Below are positions 1 through 12,261 of a stretch of 64,000 bases of DNA, one piece after another (the first letter of the stretch is position 1; every line of letters begins with the position of its first letter). Under the pieces are notes generated by a model. It was given only the letters and a program-made list of their open reading frames with translations. It had not been told where the DNA came from and searched no databases. The position numbers were made by a program, and so were the translations under genes. The stretch is from Laetiporus sulphureus 93-53. Its lineage: Eukaryota; Basidiomycota; Agaricomycetes; Polyporales; Laetiporaceae. The stretch spans positions 150,222-214,221 of the forward strand of contig NW_024468511.1 of assembly GCF_001632365.1 (NCBI RefSeq). Reading direction: 5' to 3'.

Positions 1-1420
1 ACTCCGCCAACTACCTGGCACGAGCGTATTCGATGCGTTGTATCACCGATGCTTCCGTGATGCCCAGCAGACCAAGCAGACTGCCAGACGCCGTGTTCTG
101 ACAAGGATGGCTGCGTTCTTACTTATTATGTCTATCAGGAACGTGCAACAACGACGCGGGACGTCCGATAATTCTACGAGGTATCAATCATGACTGAATG
201 AACAGGTACCATCACTGGACCCTACACAGACATTCTGTGGCCGAGGTTTGTTCAGCACGCATGCCTCTCACTGTACGGCACACGGAGGCCCTTCATACCT
301 CGCCTGGATGGAAAAAAAAGGTCAGGATGGGGCGTCAATACGTGACAATGAATGGATCAAGATGCTCGTGTGTATGACCCACATCCAGTGCAGGAGAGTT
401 GACGGGTTGGCAACGTTACATGAGGTGACACTGTCAAATAAGGTGCATGCGAGCCAAGTCATAAATAGCAAGCTGAGGAACATACAAGTCCATGTAGTCG
501 TATTGGCCTGCTCAAGACCAGATCCGTGGCTGATCGGTACATGAGCTATGTATAGCTTTGAGGCCTGCATCGAATAGGCCGCGCCGTTTCTAGAGCCAAC
601 GAAGCTTCATCCCATGTGGTATGGGTTCTGTGGACGAGAAAGAGCACACTTGCCATCTACAGTGTGGTCATCCCGGCCCTGGTTAGAATCGCTCCAATTA
701 GCGTGCCCGCGCGAAACTGACAAGTCATGCACTGATATGACAGAGTGGAGGGAAACATCATCCTTTTTTCTCTTCGAGATTACGTTGATACGAGTCAAAG
801 GCATGCTGTCGGGCGCCGACCTTGACGCTACCACTGAGTGCTGATTGGACGTTCAACGTTCTACTGTTCTAACGGATGCGCAGTCTTCTTTCAATGTTTT
901 GGAGTTCAAGCTCACCACCAGAGCCTGATATAAGATACATGACCATAAGTTTATGGAAAGAAACAGCAGCAATTGCACGTACCATGCATGCCAGTAACGG
1001 TCCAACGCTCACCAACGTTCTGCTGGCCGAGGTTCCTATTTGTACACAGAAAACGTTAATCCAAATGGCAAGGACGATGCCACATGCCTTCCGTTGCGAG
1101 TAAAAATAAATCCTTCTGTAATGCTGAGGCCCTCTGAGACATTCTGAAAATAAGTCGTACTTCAAGAGCTTATTAATATGGTAACGTTCGGAACATGCGG
1201 AAGATTTCGGAGCGTCAATTTCATATCTTCGAACTCCGACTTTCTTTGCGGACCGGCATCACATGCCGCAGACTCGATTGATACTCCGCTTAAATGTTCT
1301 CCGAATTTCTTACGCATTATCCGAACTAATCTGCTCGTTGATCCGAACGACGACGACATCGACGACGACGACGAGATTAGAGGATTAGCGGGCCCACCCA
1401 GCCAGTGCAAGAGCGACAAC
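1..1420. other. Intergenic, no gene recognised
   Basis: Short open frames occur on both strands, but none carries a recognisable domain or a convincing exon structure. The right end is the upstream region of the mitofusin gene. An in-frame ATG lies at 1178, but the sequence between it and 1421 encodes an unconserved-looking stretch, including an acidic Asp run near 1350-1378, and is more likely 5' UTR. Confidence 0.5.
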
Positions 1421-4048
1421 ATGTCCGCACGCTACGCGCAAGGTGCTGCACACACGCGATCATCCCTGCCTAGCGACGAAGGCGTTGTGAAGAGTCGCAA
1501 TGCCGAGATGGTGCAGGAGGAATACATTGGGCACAAGGATCGGTGAGTAGGAGTGCAACGAATGTCTGGCAGCTCAGCTCATATAGAAAATAGACTACTG
1601 CACGCCATTGATTCTGCGAAAGGCATACTCGGTGATCTGCGCATTTTCAACAAGGAGTCATGGGTTGTCCGCTACCCTCAGCTCAACGAACAACCAACGA
1701 ATACGGACTGCTCGAGTCCGAAAAATCGCACGCATCTTCGTCGTGCACTTTCCTTCCCCGATGATCCCACTTTCCAGGCGGAAGTTGTCGTCAAACCGGC
1801 ACGGAAGGGCATGACTCGCTCCATGACTCTCGCCTCCATCGCCGACGCCGAGGAAGATGATGCGGAGAGTGAGCATGAAGATGGCTTGCATTCCGTCCAT
1901 TCCTCCGACTCCGCCGACTTCCACGTCTTCCGTCTCGACCTCAAGCTCGGCGCCCATGGTTCGTCGACTTCGCCCGCATCACTCGTTTCGCAGCTAGAGA
2001 AGTCTTCCATTGCCAACCTCCTGGACGAGCGCATCAGCACTGCTGTGAATCACATCGACAAGCTACGAGCGCGCGTCGAAGATACTTCGTCCAAGGTACT
2101 CGTCACTGGTGATCTCAACGCGGGGAAGTCGACGTTCGTCAATGCGCTGCTGCGGCGTGAGGTCATGCCAATTGATCAGCAGCCATGTACCACTGCGTTC
2201 TGCGAAGTGCACGACGCGGTCGCGGAAAACGCTGGGAAGGAAGAAGTGCACATCCTCAAAGAGGGTGTGCCTTACTCGATCGACGATGAGTCGACTTTCG
2301 TTCGCGCGGAGCTGTCCGACCTCGAGTCAATCGTCTCAGAGAACGAGAACGAGCAGCAGATACTGAAGATCTATCTTTCGGACACACGCGATCCGGCCAG
2401 TTCGCTCCTTAGCAACGGCATCGTCGATATCTCGCTCATTGATGCACCGGGTCTCAACCGCGATCTCGTCAACACCACTGCGGTGTTTGCACGCCAGGAG
2501 GAGATCGATGTCGTCGTGTTCGTGGTGTCGGCCGAGAACCACTTCACGCTTTCGGCGAAGGAGTTCCTGACCAACGCTAGCAAGGAGAAGGCGTACATCT
2601 TCATTGTTGTGAACAAGTACGAGCAGATTCGTGACAAGGCCAAGTGCAGGCGCCTCGTGCTTGAACAGATCAAGCAGCTCAGCCCAGCCACATACAAGGA
2701 TGCGGAGGATCTGGTGCATTTTGTCGACTCGGCTGCAGCCTTCGAGAACGGCACGCCTTCGTTCGACCAGCTCGAGTCGTCGCTGCGATCATTCGTGCTC
2801 GTTAAGCGCTCAAAGTCGAAGCTGGCGCCGGCGTCGACCTACTTGCACCACATACTTTCTGACATCGACCTCCTCGTTGGTGCCAATGCCATTGTTGCTG
2901 AGAGTGAGCTCAAACGTGCCCGCGAGGATCTCAGCCTGTCACGCCCTATTTGGGAGAAGATGAAGAACGGACGGGAGAAGCTGGAGGATAATCTAGAAGC
3001 AGTAGAGGAGGAGGGTGCTACGACCACTCGCTCCAAGACGAAGGATCTCCTCACGAACGCCCTCGAGCGCATTGGTCAGGGCAAGCTCGGCATCGACAAA
3101 GCGTCGCTCAGCCTGCCGTCGTACCCTGGGCTGCTCGGCATCTGGGATTACGCGAAGGAAGTGCGCCGGACGCTGCTCGCCAGCCTGGACATCGCTGTCA
3201 AGATGGCAGAGGACGAGGCGCGCGTGACGACGACGACTTCCGTCAATCGGGTCTCGCGTCTCGGCGACGAGCACCTGCCCGAGGGCGTTGAGCGGCCACG
3301 CAGGGTGTTCATGCCGGAGGCGATGTTCTCCGTGCGTCCCGACAAGGGCTCGCGCAAAAAGTCGCAGCGGGCGCCCAGCGGCGCCGTCGTCGCGGGTGGC
3401 CTGCACGGCCTGGGTATCGGCCTCGCGCAGCGCCCCGACATGCTCGAGACGACATTCTTCGATGTCTTCGACGTGCACCACCAGTTCTGGATGAAATTTG
3501 GAGACAAGAAACCCGAGAGCGAGGAGGAGGATGCGCCAGTGAGCGCACTGAGCATCGCCTCAGTCGGCTTGGGCGCGCTCACAATGGTCGGCGGAAAGAC
3601 GCTCGGCGCGCGCGGACTCATTGAGGGCATCATGCGGTTGTGCGACCTGTTCGAAAACGAGACGGCGCGCAAGTGGGCGGCCCCCGTGGTCGGCGCGGTC
3701 ACCATCGGATTGACGGCGTACTTCATTATGGAGCTGCCGAGCACGATCCCGCGCACGGTCGGGCGGCGCATCAAGGCTTCGCTCGCTCGGGAGGCCGATG
3801 AGCGTGGTGCGGACGCAGCATTCGTGGACGTACATGCGCTGCGGGTGAGTCGTGAGACGCGCAAGGTACTCCGGTTGGCGTCATGGGACCTCAAGGAGCG
3901 TTTCCGGGCGGCGATGGAGGAGAAAGGCCGCGAGGTGCATGGTGCGGAGGAGATGGAGCGCAAGGCACAGAAGGCCGTCGAATGGTTCCTCCAGACGGAG
4001 AGCAGGGCGGCCGAGGTGAGGAAGCTGGCCGAGCTCAAGTCTGCTTAA
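1421..4048 (+). CDS. FZO1: Mitofusin / transmembrane GTPase Fzo1
   Basis: Dynamin-family GTPase that fuses mitochondrial outer membranes. Exons are 1421..1542 and 1594..4048, giving 858 aa. The 51-nt intron (GTGAGT...ATAG) is placed so that YIGHKDR joins directly to LLHAIDS, as expected for fungal mitofusins. The start at 1421 gives MSARYAQG; upstream in-frame ATGs look like leader. The GTPase G1 motif GDLNAGKST is at residues 213-221, G3 DAPG at 324-327 and G4 NKYE at about 381-384. A C-terminal pair of hydrophobic segments separated by a short loop (about residues 690-760) is the outer-membrane anchor. Heptad-like charged stretches flank it. The usual G4 is NKxD; here the Asp is Glu. Family assignment is secure from motifs and overall order; function is inferred from the family. 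Confidence 0.93.
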
Positions 4049-5442
4049 GCAGTCGCCGCATCGATGGCTATGGCACTCAATTTTCTTAGTTCTCGTGTAA
4101 TTCTAGCATCAGTGCCTCACCTTTCCAGCCGTTGGCGGGTGGGAGGATGGGTCCTGCAAACAGCCTTTTCTTTGTCAAAGTAGTATGTCCTTCTCTACTA
4201 ATTCCTGTCTTCTCTCCACTCCTGATTCCTTCTCGACCCGATACGTACCTCCAGCTTTTAGCCATGTACTTTTAGGTGTCTCCGTTTTGTTGAACTGATC
4301 GTCGAATCGACCTATGCAATTTGTTGCAACCTGTAGCTCGTCGTCGTGTGACCTCAAATGCGGTATAGTGACCGTTTTTGCTGATTCGGAGCCTCTGTTG
4401 AAAGGGCGTATGATCTGGAAGAACTGCGTGATTACTTCTTTGTTCGTGAAATTTCTTGTGCTGTCGATACTCATACAGAGCCAATCATGGCCAGAATCAT
4501 GAATACGTGAAGCACGCTACTCAGCCGCTACCTATACGCTTCAATGAAATTGTCGCGTTTGCAACACCAGCGTAAATTGGTCCTGTGGACGCAGTGGCGC
4601 TATCCATCAAGCAACGCAACATCATAAACTCCTCTATTCGCTGCCTCGACTCTGTTACGGTCAAGCTGCATCATGCTTGATCATCCTCCGACAGCTTGCG
4701 TTCATTATACTGCGGTCTGCATCTTCTCCGTTCGACGTGATTGATTATTCAGCTCAGTATATAGTCACGGAATGGAACCATAAATAGTGAGAACGACTTG
4801 GCAGTACTTGTACTGCAGTGCAGAATATCTCTTTGATGCTGGCCGCATCATGATTAATATGAAACCGCCCTGAACGATTCTTCTAAGCTCCGTCAGCGAC
4901 CATCTATGCGTCGTGGATACCACGCTCGGGTCTGTGAATATTTAATTATGGGAAGTCCTCTCAACCCTGCCACTGTGGCAAAATTGAGTTCTGAACAATT
5001 TCTCGCAGGCTGGATGGGCTCTCCTCCTGTCCGAGGTAATCTTAGCTCACAGCCTTGCCAACCGCCACGTCCATCGTTTCATCCGAGTCTCGACACGCAT
5101 CCATGATGTACACTTGATAGTGTCTGATGCTGTCTGATGTTGTCCCCCTTGTTCTAACTTCTCATCTTTGGGATATTTACACTTGTTTGTCTGTGGCGTT
5201 GGATCGCGGCTTTTGATGCTGAACTGGCAACGACGCCCTTCATTTTGATCCTCATCCTTCGACCCTCTCATCGTCCGCCGAGTCGTCGAGCTCGACCTTG
5301 TCATTCCCTAGGCCGGCAGGTTCCGCTGGTCTTGTCTAGACACAACGTTACACGTCCTCAGCAACGTGTTGCTTGATTCTAGCTACTCCCGCCGACTCGA
5401 CGTCGCTTTATAATTACTTTTCATCGCTTGATTCTCTGAGAT
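4049..5442. other. Intergenic between FZO1 and VTS1
   Basis: About 1.4 kb with no supported gene. It should hold the FZO1 3' UTR and the promoter and 5' leader of VTS1. The last 300 bases are pyrimidine-rich on the plus strand, as is common upstream of basidiomycete start codons. No repeat or RNA gene was recognised. Confidence 0.5.
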
Positions 5443-7697
5443 ATGGCTACTCTCCATCCCAGCCCTAGCCCTTCTCCTGGCCCTGGTGGTAATGCCAACA
5501 CACGGTCTCCGAACCTCCGCGCTTCCATGGGGCCGTCCGCTCGTCCCTCTGTAGGCAGCCAGGGGTTATCGCCAGCGTCTCCTCGTCCTGGGGGCGTCTC
5601 CGGCGCTGGCAGGCCCACGAGCGAGCTTTTGGGCGGTGCTGGCATGTTTCAGACTCCTGAAGGTAATATAGATACCTTTTTCTGATGGAATGCTTTTCTC
5701 AGTCTCTTTTACAGCCGAAGCTATTGATCAATGGTTTGAAACCTTCCAAAACTATGAAGTGACGCTGGTATGCAGTCCATGATGATATGCATCTTTACGA
5801 ATGTATCTGACGAATCCATCAGGAAGAAATGGCTGCCGCCTCTTTGGACGTTAATTTCAAGGAGGAGTTGAGCGCCATCGAACAATGTAAGTCTCGTCGA
5901 CCATCTAATGTCACCGCGAAACCATTTTAGAGATATGATCTTTCTTCGTCATGCGTAGCCTGTGCTATAAATCGATATCCAAGTGCTGATACGTGTTTCA
6001 TGCAGGGTTTAAGGTTCTATCGGAAGCGGAGCGCACAGCCGCTCTTTACAGTCTTTTGCAACATTCCACCCAGGTTCAGATTCGGTTCTTCATCACGGTG
6101 CTTCAGCAGATGGCTAGATCGGACCCGATGACGGCTCTGCTCAGTCCGGCAGTTGGCAGTGAGTATATACAGTTGAGCGGCATCAATACCGGACTTACCA
6201 TTATTGCTAGGTTCCATGCAGAGCCAGATGGAGGCCAAACTTGCCAGCATGAACCTGAAGTCTCCAGGAGTCAAGTCCGGGTTCCCGGCTTCGCCTACGG
6301 CACGCAACTTCTCCGGGAGCCGTGCCTCGATGGGGGAGTCGAACAGCAACGGCTTCCTGTCTCCTGATGCAGCGAACGTGTCCTCCGGCGGAGGCCATGA
6401 CCCTGCTGCCACGCTTGCTCAGCAGCGTGCGAAGCTGAAGGCCGGCAATCCTATGTATCGCATTTCTGCGCCGGCGCTTGGTACGACCCTGGACAGTCGC
6501 GGATGGGGCTCGCCGTCCAGCCAGCTCGCGCAAGTCGATGAACGCTCTTCGTCTCCCGCCCAAGAGATCACCATCCCGGCCCCCAGCAGTACTTCGAGGC
6601 CGAAGAGCACCGACTTCTCCGGTGTGGCGAATGCGTTCAAGTCTCCGAAGCTTGACGACACATTGTCGCCTATGGTAGGAGACAGTTGGGCGAGCATGGT
6701 GAACACGCCTTTGATGCCGATGTTCAGCAAGAACAATCGTGATGCAGGTCAGAGCTTGGATGCTGCTGCAGTCAAGCTCAACGACTGGACCGCCAACGGT
6801 GGGGGAGTCCCGCTCATCTCTGATCCTCCGAAGAGGATGAACCGTCTGTCCAAAGGGAATAGCAATAATAATAGCAGCGAGAACAACACTTACAATGAAG
6901 ACGGGAATGGCATGAACCAAGGAAACAACCAACAGCACGGCCAGCGCAGCAACAACGGCGGCTTGAGGAATGCCAGCGGGGCTGGCAACGGAAACGCGTT
7001 TGGCGGACAAGGGGGATGGAATGGCGTGCGGAGCCCGGCGCTCTCTAACACATCGGGCAGGCTCAGCGACGAAGGCAACAATTTGAACGGGCTGGGAATG
7101 GCCGGATTTGGGATGGGGATGGGAAGTCCTGGACTGGGCATGGGTCTGCCTGGCGCAGGTGGACTGGGGATGTTCGCCCCTGGTATGCCCATGAGCCCGT
7201 TCGGCAACATGTTCAACATGAATAGCGCTGCGGCCATGTCGAACCTCGCGGCTATGGGCGTAAGTCCGGAGCAGCTGCTCGCGATGCAGATCGCGACGGG
7301 CCAGCTCGGCCAGCCGGGCCTGAACCCGTTCGGCTTGGGCCTGGCGCAGGCGTCGCCGAGCTCGCGTAGCGGGCGCGGACTAGGGAGCGCGCGTTCGCCG
7401 GGCAAGTCGCCGAGCGTGCGCGACGCGAAGAAGGACGAGGAAGAGGTGGACCCGAAGCTGCTCGACGATGTGCCGGGATGGCTGCGCAGCCTGCGCCTGC
7501 ACAAGTACACGCCGAACTTCGAGGGCATGCATTGGAAGGACATGGTCATGATGGACGAGGCAGCGCTGGAGGCCAAGGGCGTCGCGGCCTTGGGCGCGCG
7601 GCGGAAGATGCTCAAGACGTTCGAGGTAGTGCGCAAGAAGATGGGCATTGACACGTCTGCGAGCACGTCGCCGACTTCCTTGGCCGCTGCCGCGTGA
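5443..7697 (+). CDS. VTS1: Vts1/Smaug-type SAM-domain RNA-binding protein
   Basis: Post-transcriptional regulator of the Vts1/Smaug family, which binds stem-loop mRNA elements through a C-terminal SAM domain and promotes mRNA decay. Exons are 5443..5662, 5715..5767, 5823..5886, 6006..6158 and 6211..7697 (658 aa). All splice junctions keep phase. The N-terminal region after residue 60 ([20 protein letters not shown], then [20 protein letters not shown]) matches the conserved helical region of fungal Vts1. The middle is long, low-complexity and Asn/Gly/Ser-rich (Asn runs near 6860-6960, Gly-Met repeats near 7090-7200). The SAM domain spans about residues 584-641 ([13 protein letters not shown]...[13 protein letters not shown]). 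The 119-nt third intron is the longest. Identification is firm from the SAM domain plus the N-terminal region. Confidence 0.92.
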
Positions 7698-8160
7698 TTT
7701 ATCGCGCTGGTGGTGGTGGTGATTGTGTTATTGAAGTCGATCGACGGCGGGACGATGGCTGGTGGGGTGGCAGTTGTTGAACGCACGCATGGCGGCTCAA
7801 GGCCGCATCTCCTCGTCTCTCTTTTCAGTCTATCACTCTCAGCTTGCTCTCTGGTCCTCACATGCGTCACCATGTACACCTCTCACAGACTACCATTGTA
7901 TCGAGAATTTGTTGCTCGGCGACAGCTGTTTGGTGGACGGAGAGCGGTCTAGTGTGCGTGTTATGGTACGCTTGTATATTAGCACCCATTTGTTCCATGT
8001 ACCCGAGTTTATATATATTATGGTTTTCTACACACAATCTTTGTGTCCTACTGATCAATCCCCAACATCCAGCTTCTTCAAGACGATAATGCAGAATCGA
8101 CGATCGGACGTGGTTGCTGGTTGTTAATCGCTCTTTCCCTGTGCGAGTTCCCTGTTACAT
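7698..8160. other. Convergent 3' intergenic region
   Basis: 463 bases between the 3' ends of VTS1 (+) and a minus-strand unknown gene. It presumably holds both 3' UTRs. Nothing else was recognised. Confidence 0.5.
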
Positions 8161-8696
8161 TCAGCTCTTCCTCCAAGCGAGACCCGCATTTCTGAGCCTG
8201 TCCAGGGCGTTCATAACCCAAATGCGACAGGTGATCCCGCCGTCGTTAATCTTAATCTCGCCGTCTCTCAGCCTGATGAGGGCCTCCGTCTCGCGCCAGC
8301 GCTCGGCGGGCACGTCGCACGCCACACGGACGAGGCAGACGAGGAGGAACGACTTGAGCACGCCGCCAAGTGGCGCGTGGTCCGCGATCCAGCCATCGCC
8401 GAGCGTCTTGATGTGGTACTTGTGGCCGGAGGCGCGGGGCGCGTTGGCGTGGTGGAGGTTGAGGGCCCAGTGGAAGGTCGTGTTGGAGAGGTCGGGGGAG
8501 CGGAGGTCGAGGAGGACGTAGAGCGAACCTGGTTGGAGAGAGGACGTCTGGGGACATGGGTTACACGGATCGGGTTAGCACGAAGGCATCAGAGATCAGT
8601 GAACAAGGTCTCGTTGAGGCTCACCATGTTACGCTCATACGACCAGGTATGCCTGAACGCACCAATGGCCAGAGAGACAGTCATATCAACGCCCAT
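8161..8696 (-). CDS. Small conserved-looking unknown protein
   Basis: Two-exon model on the minus strand: 8696..8625 and 8547..8161, giving 152 aa, with a 77-nt intron GTGAGC...CCCCAG. Exon 2 is clearly coding-like (SLYVLLDLRSPDLSNTTFHW, then GHKYHIKTLGDGWI). It resembles small Agaricomycete proteins with a short beta-rich core containing a YHW/FHW-type strand followed by a GHKYH segment. I do not recognise a characterised family and assign no function. The start is uncertain: an in-frame internal ATG lies four codons downstream, and further 5' exons near 8740-8820 are possible (a GTGAGT donor occurs at about 8744). Confidence 0.55.
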
Positions 8697-9389
8697 CAAG
8701 TGGTTTCAATCATCCAGGACCCACGTTCTCAAACACCCATCAACTCACGCCAGCATCGTCAGAGTTCGTCCTGACGCAACGACAGCAACAGTGAGTGCGG
8801 CTTTGGCACTCCTGGATTTCTGAACACTGTGGCACGACCGAGTTGCACAATCCACGCGCAGGAAAGTGCACCAACCAGCGAACGTCGATGTAATTTTGAC
8901 TAGGTGCGTCAATAATATTGATCGAGTCGGCTAAGTGAGAAAGATTAAAAATGCCGCCGTACATAATAACATCGCGCGAAGCGAAAGGTAAGGTTAACGC
9001 AGCACAGGCACGCGCGACGACGCCCGATGTGACCTTAGCAAAGGGTAAGACCCCGGGTGCACGCGAGATCGCATCGAGCGATGCATCGACTCACCGGCTC
9101 GGGCGGGCGCCTGGAATGGACGGAGTACGCACAGACCATAGGCGAGATGCACGGCAGTCGGAGCAACGGTAAACGTGAGGCATGCGACGGTCCGCGTAGA
9201 GGCAATAGCACGCCATAGGCTTTGCGCATGGATTGAAGAAGCTGCAAGTTCTCTGCGCCAAGGGAGACAGCATCATTTGTCCAAGATAATCACTAGCGTG
9301 AGGAGGTGCAGTGAATTACAACAACGCAGGCAATCAGGTCCGAATGCAAGAAGGTAAGCAATGAGCAGTGTGGTATCGAATAGTTCAAA
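8697..9389. other. Intergenic, no gene recognised
   Basis: About 690 bases between the 3' end of the Aurora kinase gene and the 5' end of the small unknown gene, both on the minus strand. Possible extra 5' exons of the small gene may lie in 8740-8850. No RNA gene or repeat was recognised. Confidence 0.4.
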
Positions 9390-10759
9390 TCAAGATGCGG
9401 TTGGAGCAGCAGCGGATAAGCTCTTGGACCTGTATTTGACGATCCACGGATGCCGCCGCACCTCAGTGAGCGGAATTCGCTTCTCTGGGTCGTACTGCAA
9501 CAGCTATTCCAGCCAATTAAGATGGATCGCCGTGTAAGTCCACACAACGCAGGACGCACTTTCGTGATAAGATCGTGTGCCTCGGGCGACACCTTAGACG
9601 GGATCTTCAAGTCTACCTTCGCGATACGTTTGTATGTTGCTGTAGAGGAAATAAGTCATCAGCGGCAGACTTGACCGTCGCGTAGTAAGTCACATCACCG
9701 TTTTGACCGCTCGTCTCAAAAGGAGGCGAGCCACAGAGGAATTCGTATGTCAGCACGCCCAGTGACCAGTAGTCTACCTTCTCCGAGTGCTCCTTCCCCT
9801 CCACCATTTCAGGCGGGAGGTAGTCCAGTGTTCCACATAGAGTGGTCCGCCGATTGCCCGGTGCATGCACGCTCCAACCGAAGTCGCCAATCTTCAGTTC
9901 ACCGTTGATACCTAGCAGCAGATTCTCTGGCTTGATATCTCTGTGAATGACGTGCTTCGAATGAAGATACATGAGCGCGTCCGACATCTGGTCGATGTAC
10001 CGCGCGCTTCGCTTCTCGGTAAAAGAACCGTGTCTGCTGAGCTGCTTATACAGCTCACCCTTGCCCGCAAATTCGAGCATGAGGAATATCCGCTTCTCGT
10101 CGTGGAAGTAGCCGTATAGGCGCAGGACGTTGGGGTGGCGAAGGTTCTGCTGTATCTCGATCTCGCGTCGGATCTGCTTCTCTACGCGCGACTGCACAAT
10201 CTCTGATTTGTACAGGCACTTGAGAGCGAGGATGTAGTGGGGCTCGCATTTTGTACGGACCATGTAGACACGACCAAATTTGCCTTTGCCCAGCGGTCGG
10301 CCGATGTCGAAGTCTGTGAGATGCCACTCGCGTGTAGGACGGATCCTGCGATCGTCAGTTCAAGTTACCAAGCCGTCGGACGACAATCACTCACCCGCAC
10401 ACACTCGAATCCAATGCAAGGTCCTCCGCTGCCTCACCGTACACCTTCTCACCTCTGCTCTCATTGTCAATCTCAAACCCTCCATCATACCGACCGATAT
10501 CGAAGGCAGGCGGCTTCACAGACTTTCCTGGAGACGGAGGACGCGTCGTTTGCTTGCTCGCCAAAGACTTTAATGAAGTACTCTTAGTCGTGGAGTGGGA
10601 TGTCGGGAACGGATTAGGTGCCGCATGCTCTGTCAGGAGTTTCGACGACGAAATGAATGGTGGGCTTGGTTTCTTCTGATGAGTCGGCCTGGCCGCGTTC
10701 TGCTTCGAGGAAATCTCAAGCGCAGCAATTTGGCGAGCGAGAGAGCTGACAGAGTCCAT
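9390..10759 (-). CDS. IPL1: Aurora serine/threonine kinase
   Basis: Mitotic kinase of the Aurora/Ipl1/Ark1 family, which corrects kinetochore attachments as part of the chromosomal passenger complex. Exons are 10759..10395, 10345..9699, 9639..9560 and 9503..9390 (401 aa). Introns 2 and 3 were placed to give [18 protein letters not shown] and [17 protein letters not shown], the canonical Aurora C-lobe. The kinase domain starts near residue 133. It has the Gly loop GKGKFGRVY, catalytic ALK Lys at about 164, HRDIKPEN at about 256, the Aurora-type DFGWSVH at about 276, and activation segment RRTTLCGT. The first 125 residues are Ser/Pro/Lys-rich and probably disordered. As in many fungi, a single Aurora is expected. 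Assignment is firm. Confidence 0.95.
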
Positions 10760-11092
10760 TTGAGCCAAATAACAACGTGCACGGAGAAAGGCGGGTGTCC
10801 AAAAGTACAAGCCGATAGAGAGGTTGACTTTGATGGAACTCGAACATATGCTTAACGCTTAACTCGTCAATCACGTGATCGTGTTTCTTCAACTCGTCGC
10901 CTCACGTTGAGACCGAACTTGGGTGGAGTTGGCGCAGCCGTGCGTGTTCCAAATAACATAGCAGACCAGGAGATAGGTAGATCGGCGGGTCGGTAAGACC
11001 ACAGTAGATCTTTGACAAACGCGAACATGGGAAAAAGAAGGATGTATTAACGGGCACAGCTGTGTTAGCTTATGTATCCAGAACGTACACGA
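10760..11092. other. Upstream region of Aurora kinase
   Basis: About 330 bases between the Aurora start codon and the 3' end of a decayed USP-like gene, both on the minus strand. No distinct element was recognised. Confidence 0.4.
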
Positions 11093-11830
11093 CTATGGTA
11101 GCAACTCGCCCACGTTCATGTAGGAGATCAACAGCAGGGGGTTGGGAAATTCCAGTTCACACGATCGACCTGTTGCTCGCCCGTCATGGCGCCAGACTTT
11201 GTCAGCACCTGTAACAACACGGCAGGTGAAGTGAAAATCTCCCGCGTACACCACACCTGCCAAACGGTAGCGCGCGGGTCCAGAATCAGTAGGAATCATG
11301 CACACTGTCTCTATGTCTATCAGCGGCTGTCCGGGAAGAGAATTTGGCTGGATCTCAAGGGCAAATAGAGGAGGGGGCTGATGGATGATGAGCGTACGAG
11401 TTGTGTCACGGTGACAGCGGTAGTGAGCATGCATTGAGACGTACTCTGTACTGAGGGGCGTGGATTGACGTCGTCCCAGTGAAATGGATAAATGCTAAAT
11501 GCAACGCTGAGAATGGGGATGTGAGTACGAGATGAATCAGGAGCGAGACAGCTGGGACACATAGAAATCGAGGAGAAGGTACCCGGATCAACAGTAAGGA
11601 GGTGTTCGAACGCCGCGCATCCTACCGGACCGTAGCGAGGAAATCTGTCATGATTGACAACTGAGAGACGGTCTCGGAGCGTGTTCCGTGCACCTTCCAG
11701 GAGGCCAGGATGCGATAAACATGGTCGGAAACTTACGTGCAGTTGCTGCAGCAACACATTCATTGATGCGAGAGGAGCAAAGGATCTCTTGCCAGAAATT
11801 GAACAGGATGGTCAAGACCGAATCATAAGG
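11093..11830 (-). pseudogene. USP-like (ubiquitin-hydrolase-fold) fragment, probably decayed
   Basis: Three in-phase segments can be joined on the minus strand: 11830..11737, 11693..11452 and 11377..11093. The C-terminal part reads RYRLAGVVYAGDFHFTCRV followed by VWRHDG. This matches the catalytic-His region of ubiquitin-specific proteases (Y-x-L-x-GVV-x-H ... GHYT ... W-x-x-FDD). Similar proteins are abundant in Agaricomycetes. The N-terminal edge reads PYDSVLTILFNFW, where the family's Cys-box helix would sit. The codon just before it is a stop (TAA, 11831-11833) and no splice acceptor rescues it, so the active-site Cys region appears lost. A separate minus-strand frame at 11913-12251 may be another exon of the same locus. 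Calling it a pseudogene is an inference; an unseen upstream exon could still make it functional. Confidence 0.45.
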
Positions 11831-12261
11831 TTAGGAGCGCGCGAAGGCGTGACGGAAGAGCGGACACAACCAATGGGGAGCGCGCGCCAGAAACCGAAAC
11901 ATGCCTTGAGGCTTACGTAATTGCCCCTCCCCTGTACTTGGAATTCCCATCTCGAGCAGATATTCCTGTCCTCCTCGCAATGCCCTCACGGAAAACCAAA
12001 TTTAGCTGTCTCTTGGGCCTGTGACTTTCTGAGAAGTGGAGGGTTGCACAGCTAGGGCCCAGAGCACGCTCGAACAACCAGCCATCGTGGTAATGATTCC
12101 ATGCTACAATGCCAGTATAAAGATCAATACCTATGATGAGGAAGCCATCCGTAGTATATGTAATGCCCTGAACCAAGCGTATGAGTGCGATATGATGTTC
12201 TGAATACATAAAAAGTATGCGAGAATGCAGTCCGATGCACTGACATGGCATCTACAATAAC
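11831..12261. other. Possible 5' remnant of USP-like gene
   Basis: A minus-strand open frame (12251 to 11913) has a coding-like segment (HHIALIRLVQGI...GFLIIGIDLYTG), but I could not join it convincingly to the USP-like exons. No other feature was seen. Confidence 0.3.

Noticed and set aside
1178..1420. Upstream in-frame ATG extending the mitofusin
   Set aside because: The extension contains an Asp run and no conserved sequence. The ATG at 1421 gives a typical fungal Fzo1 N-terminus.
3148..4038. Long minus-strand open frame (296 codons) across the mitofusin gene
   Set aside because: It is antisense to the secure FZO1 coding region, with Ser/Arg-rich composition typical of a shadow of GC-rich codons.
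6890..7879. Long minus-strand open frame (329 codons) opposite VTS1
   Set aside because: It overlaps the SAM-domain exon in antisense and its Pro/Ser-rich sequence mirrors the Gly/Asn-rich sense strand.
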